Part shown: positions 41,502 through 50,461 of the stretch, piece after piece
Numbering within the stretch: position 1 is the first letter of the stretch
How the letters are laid out: every line of letters begins with the position of its first letter
Assembly: GCA_963836405.1 (NCBI GenBank)
Contig: CAWIJL010000013.1
Coordinates: forward strand, 124,001 to 188,000
DNA length: 64,000 bases
Direction of reading: 5' to 3'
Origin: CAWIJJ01 sp963836405
GTDB taxonomy: Bacteria; Acidobacteriota; Terriglobia; Bryobacterales; Bryobacteraceae
The notes under the pieces: model-generated
Told to the model about the DNA's origin: nothing
What the model saw: the letters and a program-made list of their open reading frames with translations, nothing else
Databases searched by the model: none
Made by a program: the position numbers and the translations under genes

Positions 41502-41711
41502 GCCCGGATTAACGGTCCGGGGCTGAACGGGGATTACAAAAACAAGGCCAGTCTGTAACCAGGGGACGCCAAGCGTGCACGCCATGGGGGGTGCTTGTGC
41601 GGCATGAGAACGGGGGTGAGGTCTATGTGTGCCACCGCAGCCTGCCGCCGGCAGCAACCGGATTCTCCGGAGATTTCAGACTCAGATCTTACAAATTGAG
41701 AAGGAGAACGT
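41502..41711 (+). promoter_or_regulatory. Long structured 5' leader of the TonB receptor gene
   Basis: No gene is convincing in the 408 bp between bfr and the receptor. The predicted transcribed part contains short inverted repeats: a 10-bp palindrome GCGTGCACGC near 41573, CAAGC pairing with GCTTG about 20 nt later, and CTGCC/GGCAG around a GCC loop near 41642. The end holds AAGGAGAAC, a strong ribosome-binding site. I could not match it to a known riboswitch. Confidence 0.35.
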
Positions 41712-44700
41712 ATGTTCACTCGAACTGCCGGGCTATCCGCCCTTTGCCTGTTATTCAGTTTCTCCGCAGTGTCACAGGAAACACGATCGATGCTGTTCGG
41801 ACGCGTGCTCGATCCGCAGGGCAGCGCGATTGGTGGGGCCGCGGTAACGGTCCGGAATACAGATACCAACGTGAAGTCCGTTCTGACGACAAACGTCACC
41901 GGTTACTATGAAGCGAACCTGTTAATTCCCGGCAGTTATGAGGTTGCAGCCGAAGCGCCGGGATTTAAAAGGCTGGTCCGCTCGGGTGTAACTCTCCCGG
42001 TCTCATCGCGCCTCGAAGTAAACTTACCGATGGAGATCGGCGGCGTTACCGAAACTGTTTCGGTGACGGCGGAAGCGCCCCTGCTCGAAACCAACGCGGT
42101 CAGTTCGGGACGCGTGCTCGACAACAAGACGGTGATGGAACTGCCTTTGATGGGTAACAGCGCGTTGCTTCTCGTGAAGATCACGCCGGGCATCCAGACC
42201 GGGGGTGTAAACAACTATCTCGCGCTTCACTCCAATGTGGGTGGTTCGGACTACAGTGTGGGCGGTAACGTAGGTGGAAACGCGTGGACACTCGATGGCT
42301 CGCCGAACGCCGGTCCCAGCCGGCGTGCGGCCTATCTGCCTTACTCCGATTCGGTGGCCGAATTCAAGGTGGAGACGAACAACTTCGACGCGGGCATCGG
42401 GCAGACTTCCGGAGCCGCGGTGAGCATGATCTCCAAGTCGGGCACTAACAGCTTTCACGGCACGGCGACCTGGCAGCACTGGCAGCAGCGCTGGCAAGGC
42501 TCGCCTTTCTTTGTGAAGCAGCAATACTATAACAAGATCAATGCGGCCGAGGCGGCCGGGAATCACGCATTGGCCGAGCAGCTTCGCGCCACCGACAAAC
42601 AGGCTACCGGCCGCTCCAACAACTGGGGCGCCTCGATTGGCGGCCCGGTGATCATCCCGAAAATCTACAACGGCAGGAACCGGTTGTTCTGGTTTTTCAC
42701 TTACAACGCCTTCAAGGACGTAAAGACCGAAGATGCATCGACCTTCAACCGGACCGTGCCCACGGAGGGCATGCGAACGGGCGATTTCAGCGATCTGCTT
42801 GGCCTGCCCAATCCCGCGCGGTATATCATTTTCGATCCAGTGAGCATCGCCCCGGATCCGTCGCGAAATACTCACTATGTGCGGACGGCCTTTCCGGGCA
42901 ACGCGATTCCTAAATCGCGGTTTGTCAACCCGGCATACGATGCCATTGCCAGGCTGTATCCCCTGCCCAATAACTCGCCCGGAGCCGGCCAGGACCCGGT
43001 GAACAATTATCTCGCCTCCCGGACTCCCTATAACTGGAACTATCACGCTTTTTCGAATCGCGTGGACTACCAGGTAAGCGATCACTGGCGCATGTTCGGG
43101 CGCTGGTCCATCAACAACTTCGGTCCGGAAGACCGCGGCGACTGGACTTACGAAACAGCGCGCGGCTTGAACGTGGGTGGCCTGGTGCGGGACAACAAGG
43201 GGGGAAACGTCGATGTCGTGTACACGAGTTCATCGGCGACGGTTTGGGATTTCAATATCGCGGTGGACCAGTTTCGCGAAGGCAGCGTGCAGCCGGCCGC
43301 GCTGTCTTACAAGCCGAGCGACATCGGGCTGCCGCAGTACCTGGACGCCAAGGCCGGCGACAAACACATTCTTCCGCGAATGGCGGTGAGCGGCTATACC
43401 ACCATCAGCCCCGCAGGTATCTCCACCTGGACGCGAACGCGTCCGCTCACCCTGAAACTGGAGGTCAGCCATATCCACGGCAACCACACCCTGCGATTCG
43501 CCAGCGACAACCGTTTCATGTACCGGACCGGCGGCGGAGGAGGCAACACCAGCGGAAATTTCAGTTTCAACAACACTTACACTCGCCGGGATGACGATGG
43601 CAATGCGCCCAACACCAACTTGGGGCAGGCATGGGCGGCTTTCATACTGGGCATCCCCTCGGGCATGTCGATCCTGTCGCCCGACAGTTACGCGACATTC
43701 AATCCGTACCACGCTTTGTTCGTACAGGACAGTTGGCGAGTTACCCCGAAGCTGACGGTGAACCTGGGCCTGCGCGCGGAGTACGAGGGCGGCATCACGG
43801 AGCGGTACAACCGCATGATTGCGGGTTTTGATCCCAGCGCCAGCCTGCCGATCAGTGCCGCCGCCGAAGCCGCGTATGCAGCCAAGCCGGTTCCGGAACT
43901 GCCGGCGTCGCAATTCCACGTGTTGGGCGGGTCTTTGTACTCCGGATCGAACGGCACGCCGCGGGAGTTATCCAAGGGTGCGCTGATGTGGCTGCCGCGC
44001 ATCGGCATCGCATATCAATTGAACTCCAAGACGGTGCTTCGCGGCGGTTACGGCATCTATTACGATACGCTCAACGTGCTCAACGGCGGGCCGGACCAGT
44101 CGGGCTATAGCCGCACCACGTCTACCACTCTTACCACCGATTTCGGCCAGAATTGGAATCAATATTTCCCGGCGAATGCCAATCCGGACAACTTCGGCAG
44201 CCCGCTGCGCGACCCGTTCCCGGTTCGCGGCGACGGCACGCGATTTGACGAGCCGACGCGCGACCAGTTGGGACTGATGGCGAAGGCCGGTCGTGGTTTC
44301 GGCTTCACAGGATACGAGCGGGAACGCGCGCGGGAACAGCGCTGGCGAATCGGCATTCAACGCCAGTTCGGCCAGAGCTGGGTGCTGGACCTCGCCTACG
44401 CCGGTTCCAGGGCAAGCAACATTTCTATCGGCCACAAGCTCGACTTCCTGCCGGAACAGTACTGGAACAAGACCAACACGCGGAACAACGCGATCGCGAG
44501 CAACCTGAACTCCAACGTGGCGAATCCATTCCAACTCAAGAACTTCGCCGACCTTCAGCAGACTGCGCCGCCGATCTATCAGGATATGAGCACGCAGAGC
44601 TTTTTCACGTCGTCCACCATCCGCAAATCGCAGTTGCTGCGGCAATTTCCGCAGATGAACGGAGTGACGGACAACACGACCACCGACGGTTACAATCGCG

Positions 44701-45380
44701 ACCAGGAGTTTCAGGTGTCGCTCGAAAAGCGCTTCTCGCACGGCTTCAATCTGAACTTCGGCTACACGGCTATGAAGCTGCGAGCGGCGGATTTCTACTA
44801 CTACGAATGGGACCAGCAGCCGACCGAGCGGCTATCCAACAACGGCCGGCCGCAGCGCATCGTGGCCAGCGGCATTTGGGAATTGCCGGTGGGCAGGGGC
44901 AAGTACCTGCTCGGATCGGTGAACCGGCTGACCAACCTGTTAGTGGGGGGCTGGCAGATGGGCGCGACTTACGAGTGGCAACCCGGACCCTTGCTCTCCT
45001 GGGGCAACGTGTTTTACTACGGAACCGACGTCAGCGACATTCTGAACGTCACCCGCAGCTTCGACACCTGGTTCAACACGGCGAACTTCGAACGAGTGGC
45101 GGCCAAGGCGCCTGCTTCCTTCCAGGCGCGCACGTTTCCGACTTACGTTCCCGGACTCCGGGCCGATATGACTAATCTGTGGAATGCGAATCTCGCCAAG
45201 AACCTGCGATTTCGCGAAGGGTGGAACCTGCAACTCCGGTTGGACGCGCTGAACCTGACGAACCGGTCGCAGATGAGCGGGCCCAGCGCGGACCCGCTGT
45301 CCACGAACTTCGGCCGCGTTACTTCGCAAACATCGGCCACCAACCGGTGGATCCAGGTGCAGGCGAGAGTGACGTTCTGA
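41712..45380 (+). CDS. TonB-dependent receptor with N-terminal carboxypeptidase-regulatory-like domain
   Basis: A 1222-residue outer-membrane protein. It has a signal peptide (to about residue 23), then a CarboxypepD_reg beta-sandwich (about 28-105: GRVLDPQGSAIGGAAVTVRN, TGYYEANLLIPGSYEV). A plug domain starts near 115 (VTETVSVTAEAPLLET), and a large beta-barrel ends in an aromatic residue (RVTF), as outer-membrane proteins do. It belongs to the Oar-like/SusC-related group expanded in Acidobacteria, probably importing oligosaccharides or peptides; the ligand cannot be read. ATG at 41712 has a strong AAGGAG box. No SusD gene follows. Confidence 0.9.
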   Translation: MFTRTAGLSALCLLFSFSAVSQETRSMLFGRVLDPQGSAIGGAAVTVRNTDTNVKSVLTTNVTGYYEANLLIPGSYEVAAEAPGFKRLVRSGVTLPVSSRLEVNLPMEIGGVTETVSVTAEAPLLETNAVSSGRVLDNKTVMELPLMGNSALLLVKITPGIQTGGVNNYLALHSNVGGSDYSVGGNVGGNAWTLDGSPNAGPSRRAAYLPYSDSVAEFKVETNNFDAGIGQTSGAAVSMISKSGTNSFHGTATWQHWQQRWQGSPFFVKQQYYNKINAAEAAGNHALAEQLRATDKQATGRSNNWGASIGGPVIIPKIYNGRNRLFWFFTYNAFKDVKTEDASTFNRTVPTEGMRTGDFSDLLGLPNPARYIIFDPVSIAPDPSRNTHYVRTAFPGNAIPKSRFVNPAYDAIARLYPLPNNSPGAGQDPVNNYLASRTPYNWNYHAFSNRVDYQVSDHWRMFGRWSINNFGPEDRGDWTYETARGLNVGGLVRDNKGGNVDVVYTSSSATVWDFNIAVDQFREGSVQPAALSYKPSDIGLPQYLDAKAGDKHILPRMAVSGYTTISPAGISTWTRTRPLTLKLEVSHIHGNHTLRFASDNRFMYRTGGGGGNTSGNFSFNNTYTRRDDDGNAPNTNLGQAWAAFILGIPSGMSILSPDSYATFNPYHALFVQDSWRVTPKLTVNLGLRAEYEGGITERYNRMIAGFDPSASLPISAAAEAAYAAKPVPELPASQFHVLGGSLYSGSNGTPRELSKGALMWLPRIGIAYQLNSKTVLRGGYGIYYDTLNVLNGGPDQSGYSRTTSTTLTTDFGQNWNQYFPANANPDNFGSPLRDPFPVRGDGTRFDEPTRDQLGLMAKAGRGFGFTGYERERAREQRWRIGIQRQFGQSWVLDLAYAGSRASNISIGHKLDFLPEQYWNKTNTRNNAIASNLNSNVANPFQLKNFADLQQTAPPIYQDMSTQSFFTSSTIRKSQLLRQFPQMNGVTDNTTTDGYNRDQEFQVSLEKRFSHGFNLNFGYTAMKLRAADFYYYEWDQQPTERLSNNGRPQRIVASGIWELPVGRGKYLLGSVNRLTNLLVGGWQMGATYEWQPGPLLSWGNVFYYGTDVSDILNVTRSFDTWFNTANFERVAAKAPASFQARTFPTYVPGLRADMTNLWNANLAKNLRFREGWNLQLRLDALNLTNRSQMSGPSADPLSTNFGRVTSQTSATNRWIQVQARVTF

Positions 45381-45409
45381 ACCGGCCCCGGCTCTGCCTG
45401 GGTGGCCCG

Positions 45410-47179
45410 CTACCGCAACAGCAGCAGGCGTTCCGGGGGAAGCCGGACGTTCCAGGGCTGGGGCATTGCGAGAACGGCGGCGGACCGGTCGAGGGACATT
45501 TCGGCTTCGAGAGGCACCTCGCCGCCCGCCAGGTAAATCGTCGCTTCGAACGGCGATTCCACCACGCCTGCCAGGCGGCAGGGGAACGTATCCGGACGGG
45601 GCGCGCCCACGATCTCCACATGATGGGACCGGATGCCGGCGAACGATGCGCCTTCGGGGATCGGAGACTGAAGTTGCAGCGTGCAGCCCCAGGCCGGCAC
45701 TCGGATGGTGCGCTCTCCGAGGCGTTCGAACGGCGCGAGGTTTTTGCAGCCGGTGACGCGGGCGGCGGCGAGCGTGCCGGGACTCGCGAATAACTCGGCG
45801 CGCGGGCCGGCGGCGGCGACCTGCCCGCCGGTGAGAACCAGCAGGCGGTCGCAAAGGCGGAAAGCTTCGTTGCGGTCGTGGGTTACGAATACGGCCGCGC
45901 CCTGATAAGTATGGAGCAGGGCGCGAAGCTGTTCTTCCATCTGCCTCCGCAAGTGCGGATCGAGCGCGGCGAACGGTTCGTCGAGCAGGAGAATGTCCGG
46001 CTTCATGGCGAGCGCGCGGGCCAGCGCGACGCGCTGTTTCTGCCCTCCGGAAAGCTCGCGCGGATATCGGTCGAGCAGCCCTGCAAGCTGCAGGCGGCCC
46101 GTCCACTCTTCCGTCGAGGCTGCCTGCTCGGCAGCGCTCCGGGCGTGCAAGCCGAACGCGATGTTCTGGCGCACGGTGAGGTGCGGAAAAAGCGCGTAGT
46201 CCTGGAACACGATGCCGACCCTCCGGTCGGCGGGCGGAAGGCAAACGTGGGCCGCGGAATCGAACAGCACGCGCCCGTTCAGCACGATGCGACCGGAGTT
46301 CGGTATCTCGAGGCCGGCGATGCAGCGGAGCATCATGCTCTTGCCCGACCCCGACGGTCCCAGCACCCCCAGCGTGGCCAGGGCATTGGAGAAGCGGACC
46401 GCGAGCTGAAAGCCGGGATACCTCCTGCACAGCTCCACTTCGAGTTCGGCCTTGGGGCTGGGCGGCGCGGCGGCATCGGGCACGCTCCACAAGGCGTCGC
46501 ATGCGGTTTGCGGCGCGGGGCGGGGCGGCTGTCCGCGAAGATTGAGGACGACGATCGCGGCCAGCGACATGGCGACGGTCACCAGGACCCAAATGAAAGC
46601 GGTGCGCAGATCGCCAGCGCCGGCGGCAAAGAAAATGGCTGCCGGCATGGTCTGCGTGCGTCCGGGAATGTTGCCGGCCAGCATCAGGGTCGCGCCGAAC
46701 TCGCCGAGGGCTCGCGCGAAGGCGAGCACCGTGCCAGCCACCACTCCCGGCGCCGCCAGCGGCAGCAGCACCCCGCGGAAAACACGCCACTCGCTTGCGC
46801 CGAGCGAACGCGCCGCGCCCAGCAGGTTCGGATTCACCTGTTCGAATGCGCCGAGCGAGGTCCGATACATCAGCGGAAAAGCAACGGTGGCGGCGGCGAT
46901 GACCGTACCGGGCCAGGAGAAGGCGATGGCCAGGCCGATGTGTTCCAGCAACTGGCCGACCGGGCTGCGCCTTCCCAAGAGCAGCAGCAGAAAGAAGCCG
47001 ACGACAGTGGGCGGCAGCACCAGCGGCAGGATGAGAAGGCCGTCGATGAGGCCGCGCGCGCGGCCGCGATAGCGGCTCATCCAGTGGGCGGCGGCGAGGC
47101 CCAGCACAACGGTGAGGAGCGTGGCCACCAGCGAGGTCTGCAGCGAAATGCGGAGCGGGGAAAGAGGCGCCAGATTCAC
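45410..47179 (-). CDS. modBC: Molybdate ABC transporter ModB-ModC fusion
   Basis: A 589-residue protein joining the permease and the ATPase. Residues 10-215 are a ModB-type BPD permease (LPLVLPPTVVGFFLLLLLGR, EAA loop ARSLGASEWRVFRGVLLPLA). Residues 245-450 are the ABC ATPase, with Walker A GPSGSGKS (274-281), signature LSGGQKQR and Walker B DILLLDEP. Residues 455-589 look like a MOP/TOBE-type molybdate-binding domain. In most bacteria ModB and ModC are separate; fusions are known but uncommon. It overlaps modA by 4 bp. Molybdate import fits the nearby Mo-hydroxylase. Confidence 0.9.
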   Translation of the reverse strand: MNLAPLSPLRISLQTSLVATLLTVVLGLAAAHWMSRYRGRARGLIDGLLILPLVLPPTVVGFFLLLLLGRRSPVGQLLEHIGLAIAFSWPGTVIAAATVAFPLMYRTSLGAFEQVNPNLLGAARSLGASEWRVFRGVLLPLAAPGVVAGTVLAFARALGEFGATLMLAGNIPGRTQTMPAAIFFAAGAGDLRTAFIWVLVTVAMSLAAIVVLNLRGQPPRPAPQTACDALWSVPDAAAPPSPKAELEVELCRRYPGFQLAVRFSNALATLGVLGPSGSGKSMMLRCIAGLEIPNSGRIVLNGRVLFDSAAHVCLPPADRRVGIVFQDYALFPHLTVRQNIAFGLHARSAAEQAASTEEWTGRLQLAGLLDRYPRELSGGQKQRVALARALAMKPDILLLDEPFAALDPHLRRQMEEQLRALLHTYQGAAVFVTHDRNEAFRLCDRLLVLTGGQVAAAGPRAELFASPGTLAAARVTGCKNLAPFERLGERTIRVPAWGCTLQLQSPIPEGASFAGIRSHHVEIVGAPRPDTFPCRLAGVVESPFEATIYLAGGEVPLEAEMSLDRSAAVLAMPQPWNVRLPPERLLLLR

Positions 47180-47913
47180 GGAGCAGCCACCGTGAATCCG
47201 TAATGCTTGAAAACGGCGGCTGCTTCGGGCGACGCGATGAACTCGACCAGCGCGCGCGCCGCATCCGCGTGGCGGCTCCCGCTCAGGGCGGCGACGGGAT
47301 ACAGCACCGGAGCGTGCGTGGACTCCGGCGCAATGGCAGCCACCCGAACTCCGCCCGATAGCTCCGCGTCGGTGGCATAAACGATGCCGGCATCGGCATT
47401 GCCGGTTTCGACATATCCGAGAACCTGCCGCACATCCTGCGCCAGCACCAGCCGCGGCCGCACCTTATCCCAAAGGTTCAGTGAGACCAACACCTGCTTG
47501 CCGTAATCGCCTGCCGGCACGGTGCCCGGGTCGCCCAGGGCGATCAGTTTCCACTGCGAGTCCGCGAGCGCCTGGAAACTGGCCGGCCCCCCGGTTCGCG
47601 GCGTCACCAGGACGATTTCGTTGCGCAACAGATCGCGGCGGGTGCCGGGCAGCAGCAGTCCGTTGGCCTGGAGGCGGTCCATGGGGCCCGGGGCGGCGGA
47701 GAGGAAAACGTCGGCGGGAGCGCCGTGTTCGATCTGCTGCAGCAGCATTCCGGAACTGCCATAGCTTGCGGTGATGCGGGCGTGAGAAGCGTACAGGCGG
47801 GCAAGTTCGTCGATGGCCTCGTGCAGGCTGGCGGCCGCGCACACGGTCAGCTCCGGAGGACCGCTGCGACAGCCGGCGGCGAGGAGCGAGACGCACAGCA
47901 GGCGCTTCCACAC
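47176..47913 (-). CDS. modA: Molybdate-binding lipoprotein ModA
   Basis: A 245-residue periplasmic substrate-binding protein starting with GTG at 47913. The N-terminus (LLCVSLLAAGCRSG) carries a lipobox with Cys15, so the protein is membrane-anchored. ModA landmarks follow: LTVCAAASLHEAIDEL, ITASYGSSGMLLQQIEHGAPADVFLSA and GNADAGIVYATDA, which line the oxyanion pocket. It is coupled to modBC by a 4-bp overlap. Confidence 0.93.
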   Translation of the reverse strand: MWKRLLCVSLLAAGCRSGPPELTVCAAASLHEAIDELARLYASHARITASYGSSGMLLQQIEHGAPADVFLSAAPGPMDRLQANGLLLPGTRRDLLRNEIVLVTPRTGGPASFQALADSQWKLIALGDPGTVPAGDYGKQVLVSLNLWDKVRPRLVLAQDVRQVLGYVETGNADAGIVYATDAELSGGVRVAAIAPESTHAPVLYPVAALSGSRHADAARALVEFIASPEAAAVFKHYGFTVAAP

Positions 47914-47917
47914 GGTG

Positions 47918-48928
47918 TTATTGTCGCACGACAGTGTCGCGAAAAAGATACTTACCGCCCCAGAACAGGGAGGTCAGCCAGATGGCCGCGGTGCCTGCCA
48001 GAACACCAAACGCGGCGCGATGTTCGACCATGCCCACGGCCGTGCCGGCGATACCCTGAAGAACGCCGAACAGCACGCGTCCGCCGGCGAATCGCCATCG
48101 CTCGACGGGCAGGCGGACGGCTACTGCCGGATAGCGGCCGGCAGCCAGCGCGACGAATCCGAAGGCCATTCCCGCCCCCGCATCGAGCGGCGCCGCCAGC
48201 ACCAGAAGGGTGAGCAGCCAGGCGGCGTCTTTGGCGAGAAGGCAGCGCCATCCCTCGAGCGGCAGCAGACGCAGGCGGGTCGCGCCGGCCGGGCCATCCA
48301 GGCTGAAGAGACCCTGCGTGTATGTGCTCAGCGCCAGGGCTACAAGGATGGCGAGGATCTGCCGCGCCTGCGGGTCGCCGCCGAATCGATAGGCCAGACC
48401 GGCGCCGCAAAGGACTACCGCCAGGTATGTGTCGAGAACGCTCCAGATCTGCCGTAGGTTGTTCTGTACCAGCCGGCCGGTGCGGCCCGGAAGCCTGGGA
48501 ACGAGCCGTAACGGATGCCACCGCGGCATGGAGAGCGAACGAACGCCGGCCGCGAAAAGCGGAAAAATCAATGCCATTCCCGGGCGCTTCAGGCCGGCCA
48601 AGGCTGCCACGGCCAGCCAGACGATCGGGTTGAATGCGAGGCTTGCCGCACGCAGGGTGAACCGTTGCCCCGGGGAAAGCGGCCAGAGCGACAGACGCGT
48701 GCGGGGGATGCGCTCCAAGGGATCCGCGGACAGCGGCACCAGCACCAGGATCCCGGTGAGCAGCAGAAATGGCTCCGCCGCTACCGGTGCAACGCCGCTG
48801 TTCAGCGCGCCCGCTATCATCAGCAGGATGAACAGGAAAAAGTTATTGACCTTCAGCGATCCGAAGGTTCCGAGCCCGCGGCGGAGGGCGCGCGCGAGAG
48901 CCCGCAAGATCGCGCGGACCGCGTCCAT
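47918..48928 (-). CDS. Polytopic membrane protein of unknown function
   Basis: A 336-residue integral membrane protein with about 7-8 hydrophobic helices (FFLFILLMIAGALNSGVA, FLLLTGILVLVPLS, ILAILVALALSTYT, LLTLLVLAAPLDAGAGMAFG and others) separated by Arg-rich loops. No transporter or enzyme motif is recognised; the general look resembles ABC-2-type or exporter-associated membrane subunits lacking an ATPase. It sits 4 bp upstream of modA and 6 bp after the lactate permease gene, so it is probably in the same transcript. Confidence 0.6.
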   Translation of the reverse strand: MDAVRAILRALARALRRGLGTFGSLKVNNFFLFILLMIAGALNSGVAPVAAEPFLLLTGILVLVPLSADPLERIPRTRLSLWPLSPGQRFTLRAASLAFNPIVWLAVAALAGLKRPGMALIFPLFAAGVRSLSMPRWHPLRLVPRLPGRTGRLVQNNLRQIWSVLDTYLAVVLCGAGLAYRFGGDPQARQILAILVALALSTYTQGLFSLDGPAGATRLRLLPLEGWRCLLAKDAAWLLTLLVLAAPLDAGAGMAFGFVALAAGRYPAVAVRLPVERWRFAGGRVLFGVLQGIAGTAVGMVEHRAAFGVLAGTAAIWLTSLFWGGKYLFRDTVVRQ

Positions 48929-48934
48929 CAGCGC

Positions 48935-50461
48935 TTAGGGCGCCCAGCCCGGCACCACATAGGTATAGGCCACGACGATCAGGCCGATCACCGAAGCAAG
49001 AATGACGCTGTGTTTCAAGGTGAAGCGGAAGAGCAGCGCCTCGTCTTCGCGCCGCATGGAAGTTGCCGCGGCGGCCACCGCAATGCTGGTGAGGCTGATC
49101 ATTTTTCCCATTACTCCACCGGCCGAATTGGAGGCGGCCATCAGAACCGGATTCATGCCGAGCTTGTTGGCTGTCACAACCTGCAGATTGCCGAACAGCG
49201 CATTGGCCGAGGTGTCGCTGCCGGTGAGGAAGACGCCCAGCCAGCCGAGCAGCGCGGAAAACATCGGGAACACGCTTCCGGTGGCGGCGAAGGCCAGGCC
49301 GAGCGTGGTGGTTGCGCCGGAGTAGTTCATCAGGAAAGCGAGCGCCAGCACCGCCGCCAGCGTCAGTTCCGCCAGCGCGAGTTGTTTGCCGGTGTGGACG
49401 ATGGCCTTGCCGAAGCGGGCCGGGCTGAGGCCGGCGACGGCCGCGCCGCACATCGCCGCCAGCAGGCAGGCCGTCCCGGAGGCAGAAAGCCAGTTGAACT
49501 TATACGGCTGCGCGGTGGCGAGGCCAGGCCACTGGAAGACCAGGTTCATCGAGTCGAGGCGTGTCTGGAGCGGTTTATAGCCCCACAGCAAAACGAAGAC
49601 CACGAGCAGGCCGTAGGGTGCCCACGCGTGCGCGATCTCGCTGGCGGTGTGCCGCGAGGGCGAGCGTGTTCCCGACCTTCGGATCACCAGCAGTAACACC
49701 CCCATGGCCGCGATGGAGCTGAGTATATCGGTGAGCTGCGGCCCGATGAAGTTCGACACCAGGAACTGGGTGCCCGCGAAAGCCACTCCGCACAAAGCCG
49801 CGGCGGGAAAAACTTCGCGCAGGCCTTTTCGTCCGGACATCACGAATACCAGGTATGCCGGCACAATCAGGGAGACCGGTGCGCAGATGCGGCCCACGCC
49901 CGCGCTCAAGCGGTCGATCGGGAGGCCCGTGGTTACGGCCAGGGTCGTGATGGGAATGCCGATGGACCCGAACGCGACCGGCGCGGTGTTGGCGAGCAGG
50001 CAGATGGCTGCGGCGTAGAACGGTTGGAAGCCAAGGCCGGTAAGCATGGCCGCCGCGACCGCCACCGGCGTGCCGAACCCGGCTGCCCCTTCGATGAACG
50101 CGCCGAAGGCGAAAGCGATCAGCAGGGCCTGGAGGCGCGGATCGTCGGTCAGGTGCCCGATCGAGTCTTTCAGCAGCTCGAACTTGCCGCTCTCGAGGAT
50201 GACGCGATAGAGCAGAATCGCGGCGAACACCACCCAGCCGATGGGGAAAAGGCCGAAGGCGGCTCCGTACGTGATAGTGGCCACCAGTTTGCCGAACGGC
50301 ATGCCGTACACGCCCAGGGCCACCACCGTGGCCGCGGCGAGGCCGGAGAGCGACGCGAGCCAGGCGGGCTTGCGCAGCACGCCCAGCAGCAGCAGCAGGG
50401 TGAAAATCGGAATTGCCGCAACCAGTGCGGACAGGGCAAGGCTGTTCGCGACGGGTGTCAT
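48935..50461 (-). CDS. lctP: L-lactate permease family transporter
   Basis: A 508-residue LctP-family protein with 12-14 TM helices. Family landmarks are FEFLKDSIG-like EFLL (FELLKDSIGHLTDD), AFAFGAFIEGAAGFGTPVA, ANTAPVAFGSIGIPI and NALFGNLQVVTANKLG near the C-terminus. It imports L-lactate, D-lactate or glycolate with protons. ATG at 50461 overlaps the acyl-CoA ligase stop as ATGA, so the frame reaching upstream to 51490 is not used. Confidence 0.92.
   Translation of the reverse strand: MTPVANSLALSALVAAIPIFTLLLLLGVLRKPAWLASLSGLAAATVVALGVYGMPFGKLVATITYGAAFGLFPIGWVVFAAILLYRVILESGKFELLKDSIGHLTDDPRLQALLIAFAFGAFIEGAAGFGTPVAVAAAMLTGLGFQPFYAAAICLLANTAPVAFGSIGIPITTLAVTTGLPIDRLSAGVGRICAPVSLIVPAYLVFVMSGRKGLREVFPAAALCGVAFAGTQFLVSNFIGPQLTDILSSIAAMGVLLLVIRRSGTRSPSRHTASEIAHAWAPYGLLVVFVLLWGYKPLQTRLDSMNLVFQWPGLATAQPYKFNWLSASGTACLLAAMCGAAVAGLSPARFGKAIVHTGKQLALAELTLAAVLALAFLMNYSGATTTLGLAFAATGSVFPMFSALLGWLGVFLTGSDTSANALFGNLQVVTANKLGMNPVLMAASNSAGGVMGKMISLTSIAVAAAATSMRREDEALLFRFTLKHSVILASVIGLIVVAYTYVVPGWAP

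Noticed and set aside
41346..41558. 70-codon ORF upstream of the TonB receptor
   Set aside because: No ribosome-binding site, low-complexity composition, and it spans the candidate promoter.
41502..41711. Cobalamin riboswitch in the TonB receptor leader
   Set aside because: I looked for the conserved B12-box pattern and did not find it; only generic hairpins are present.
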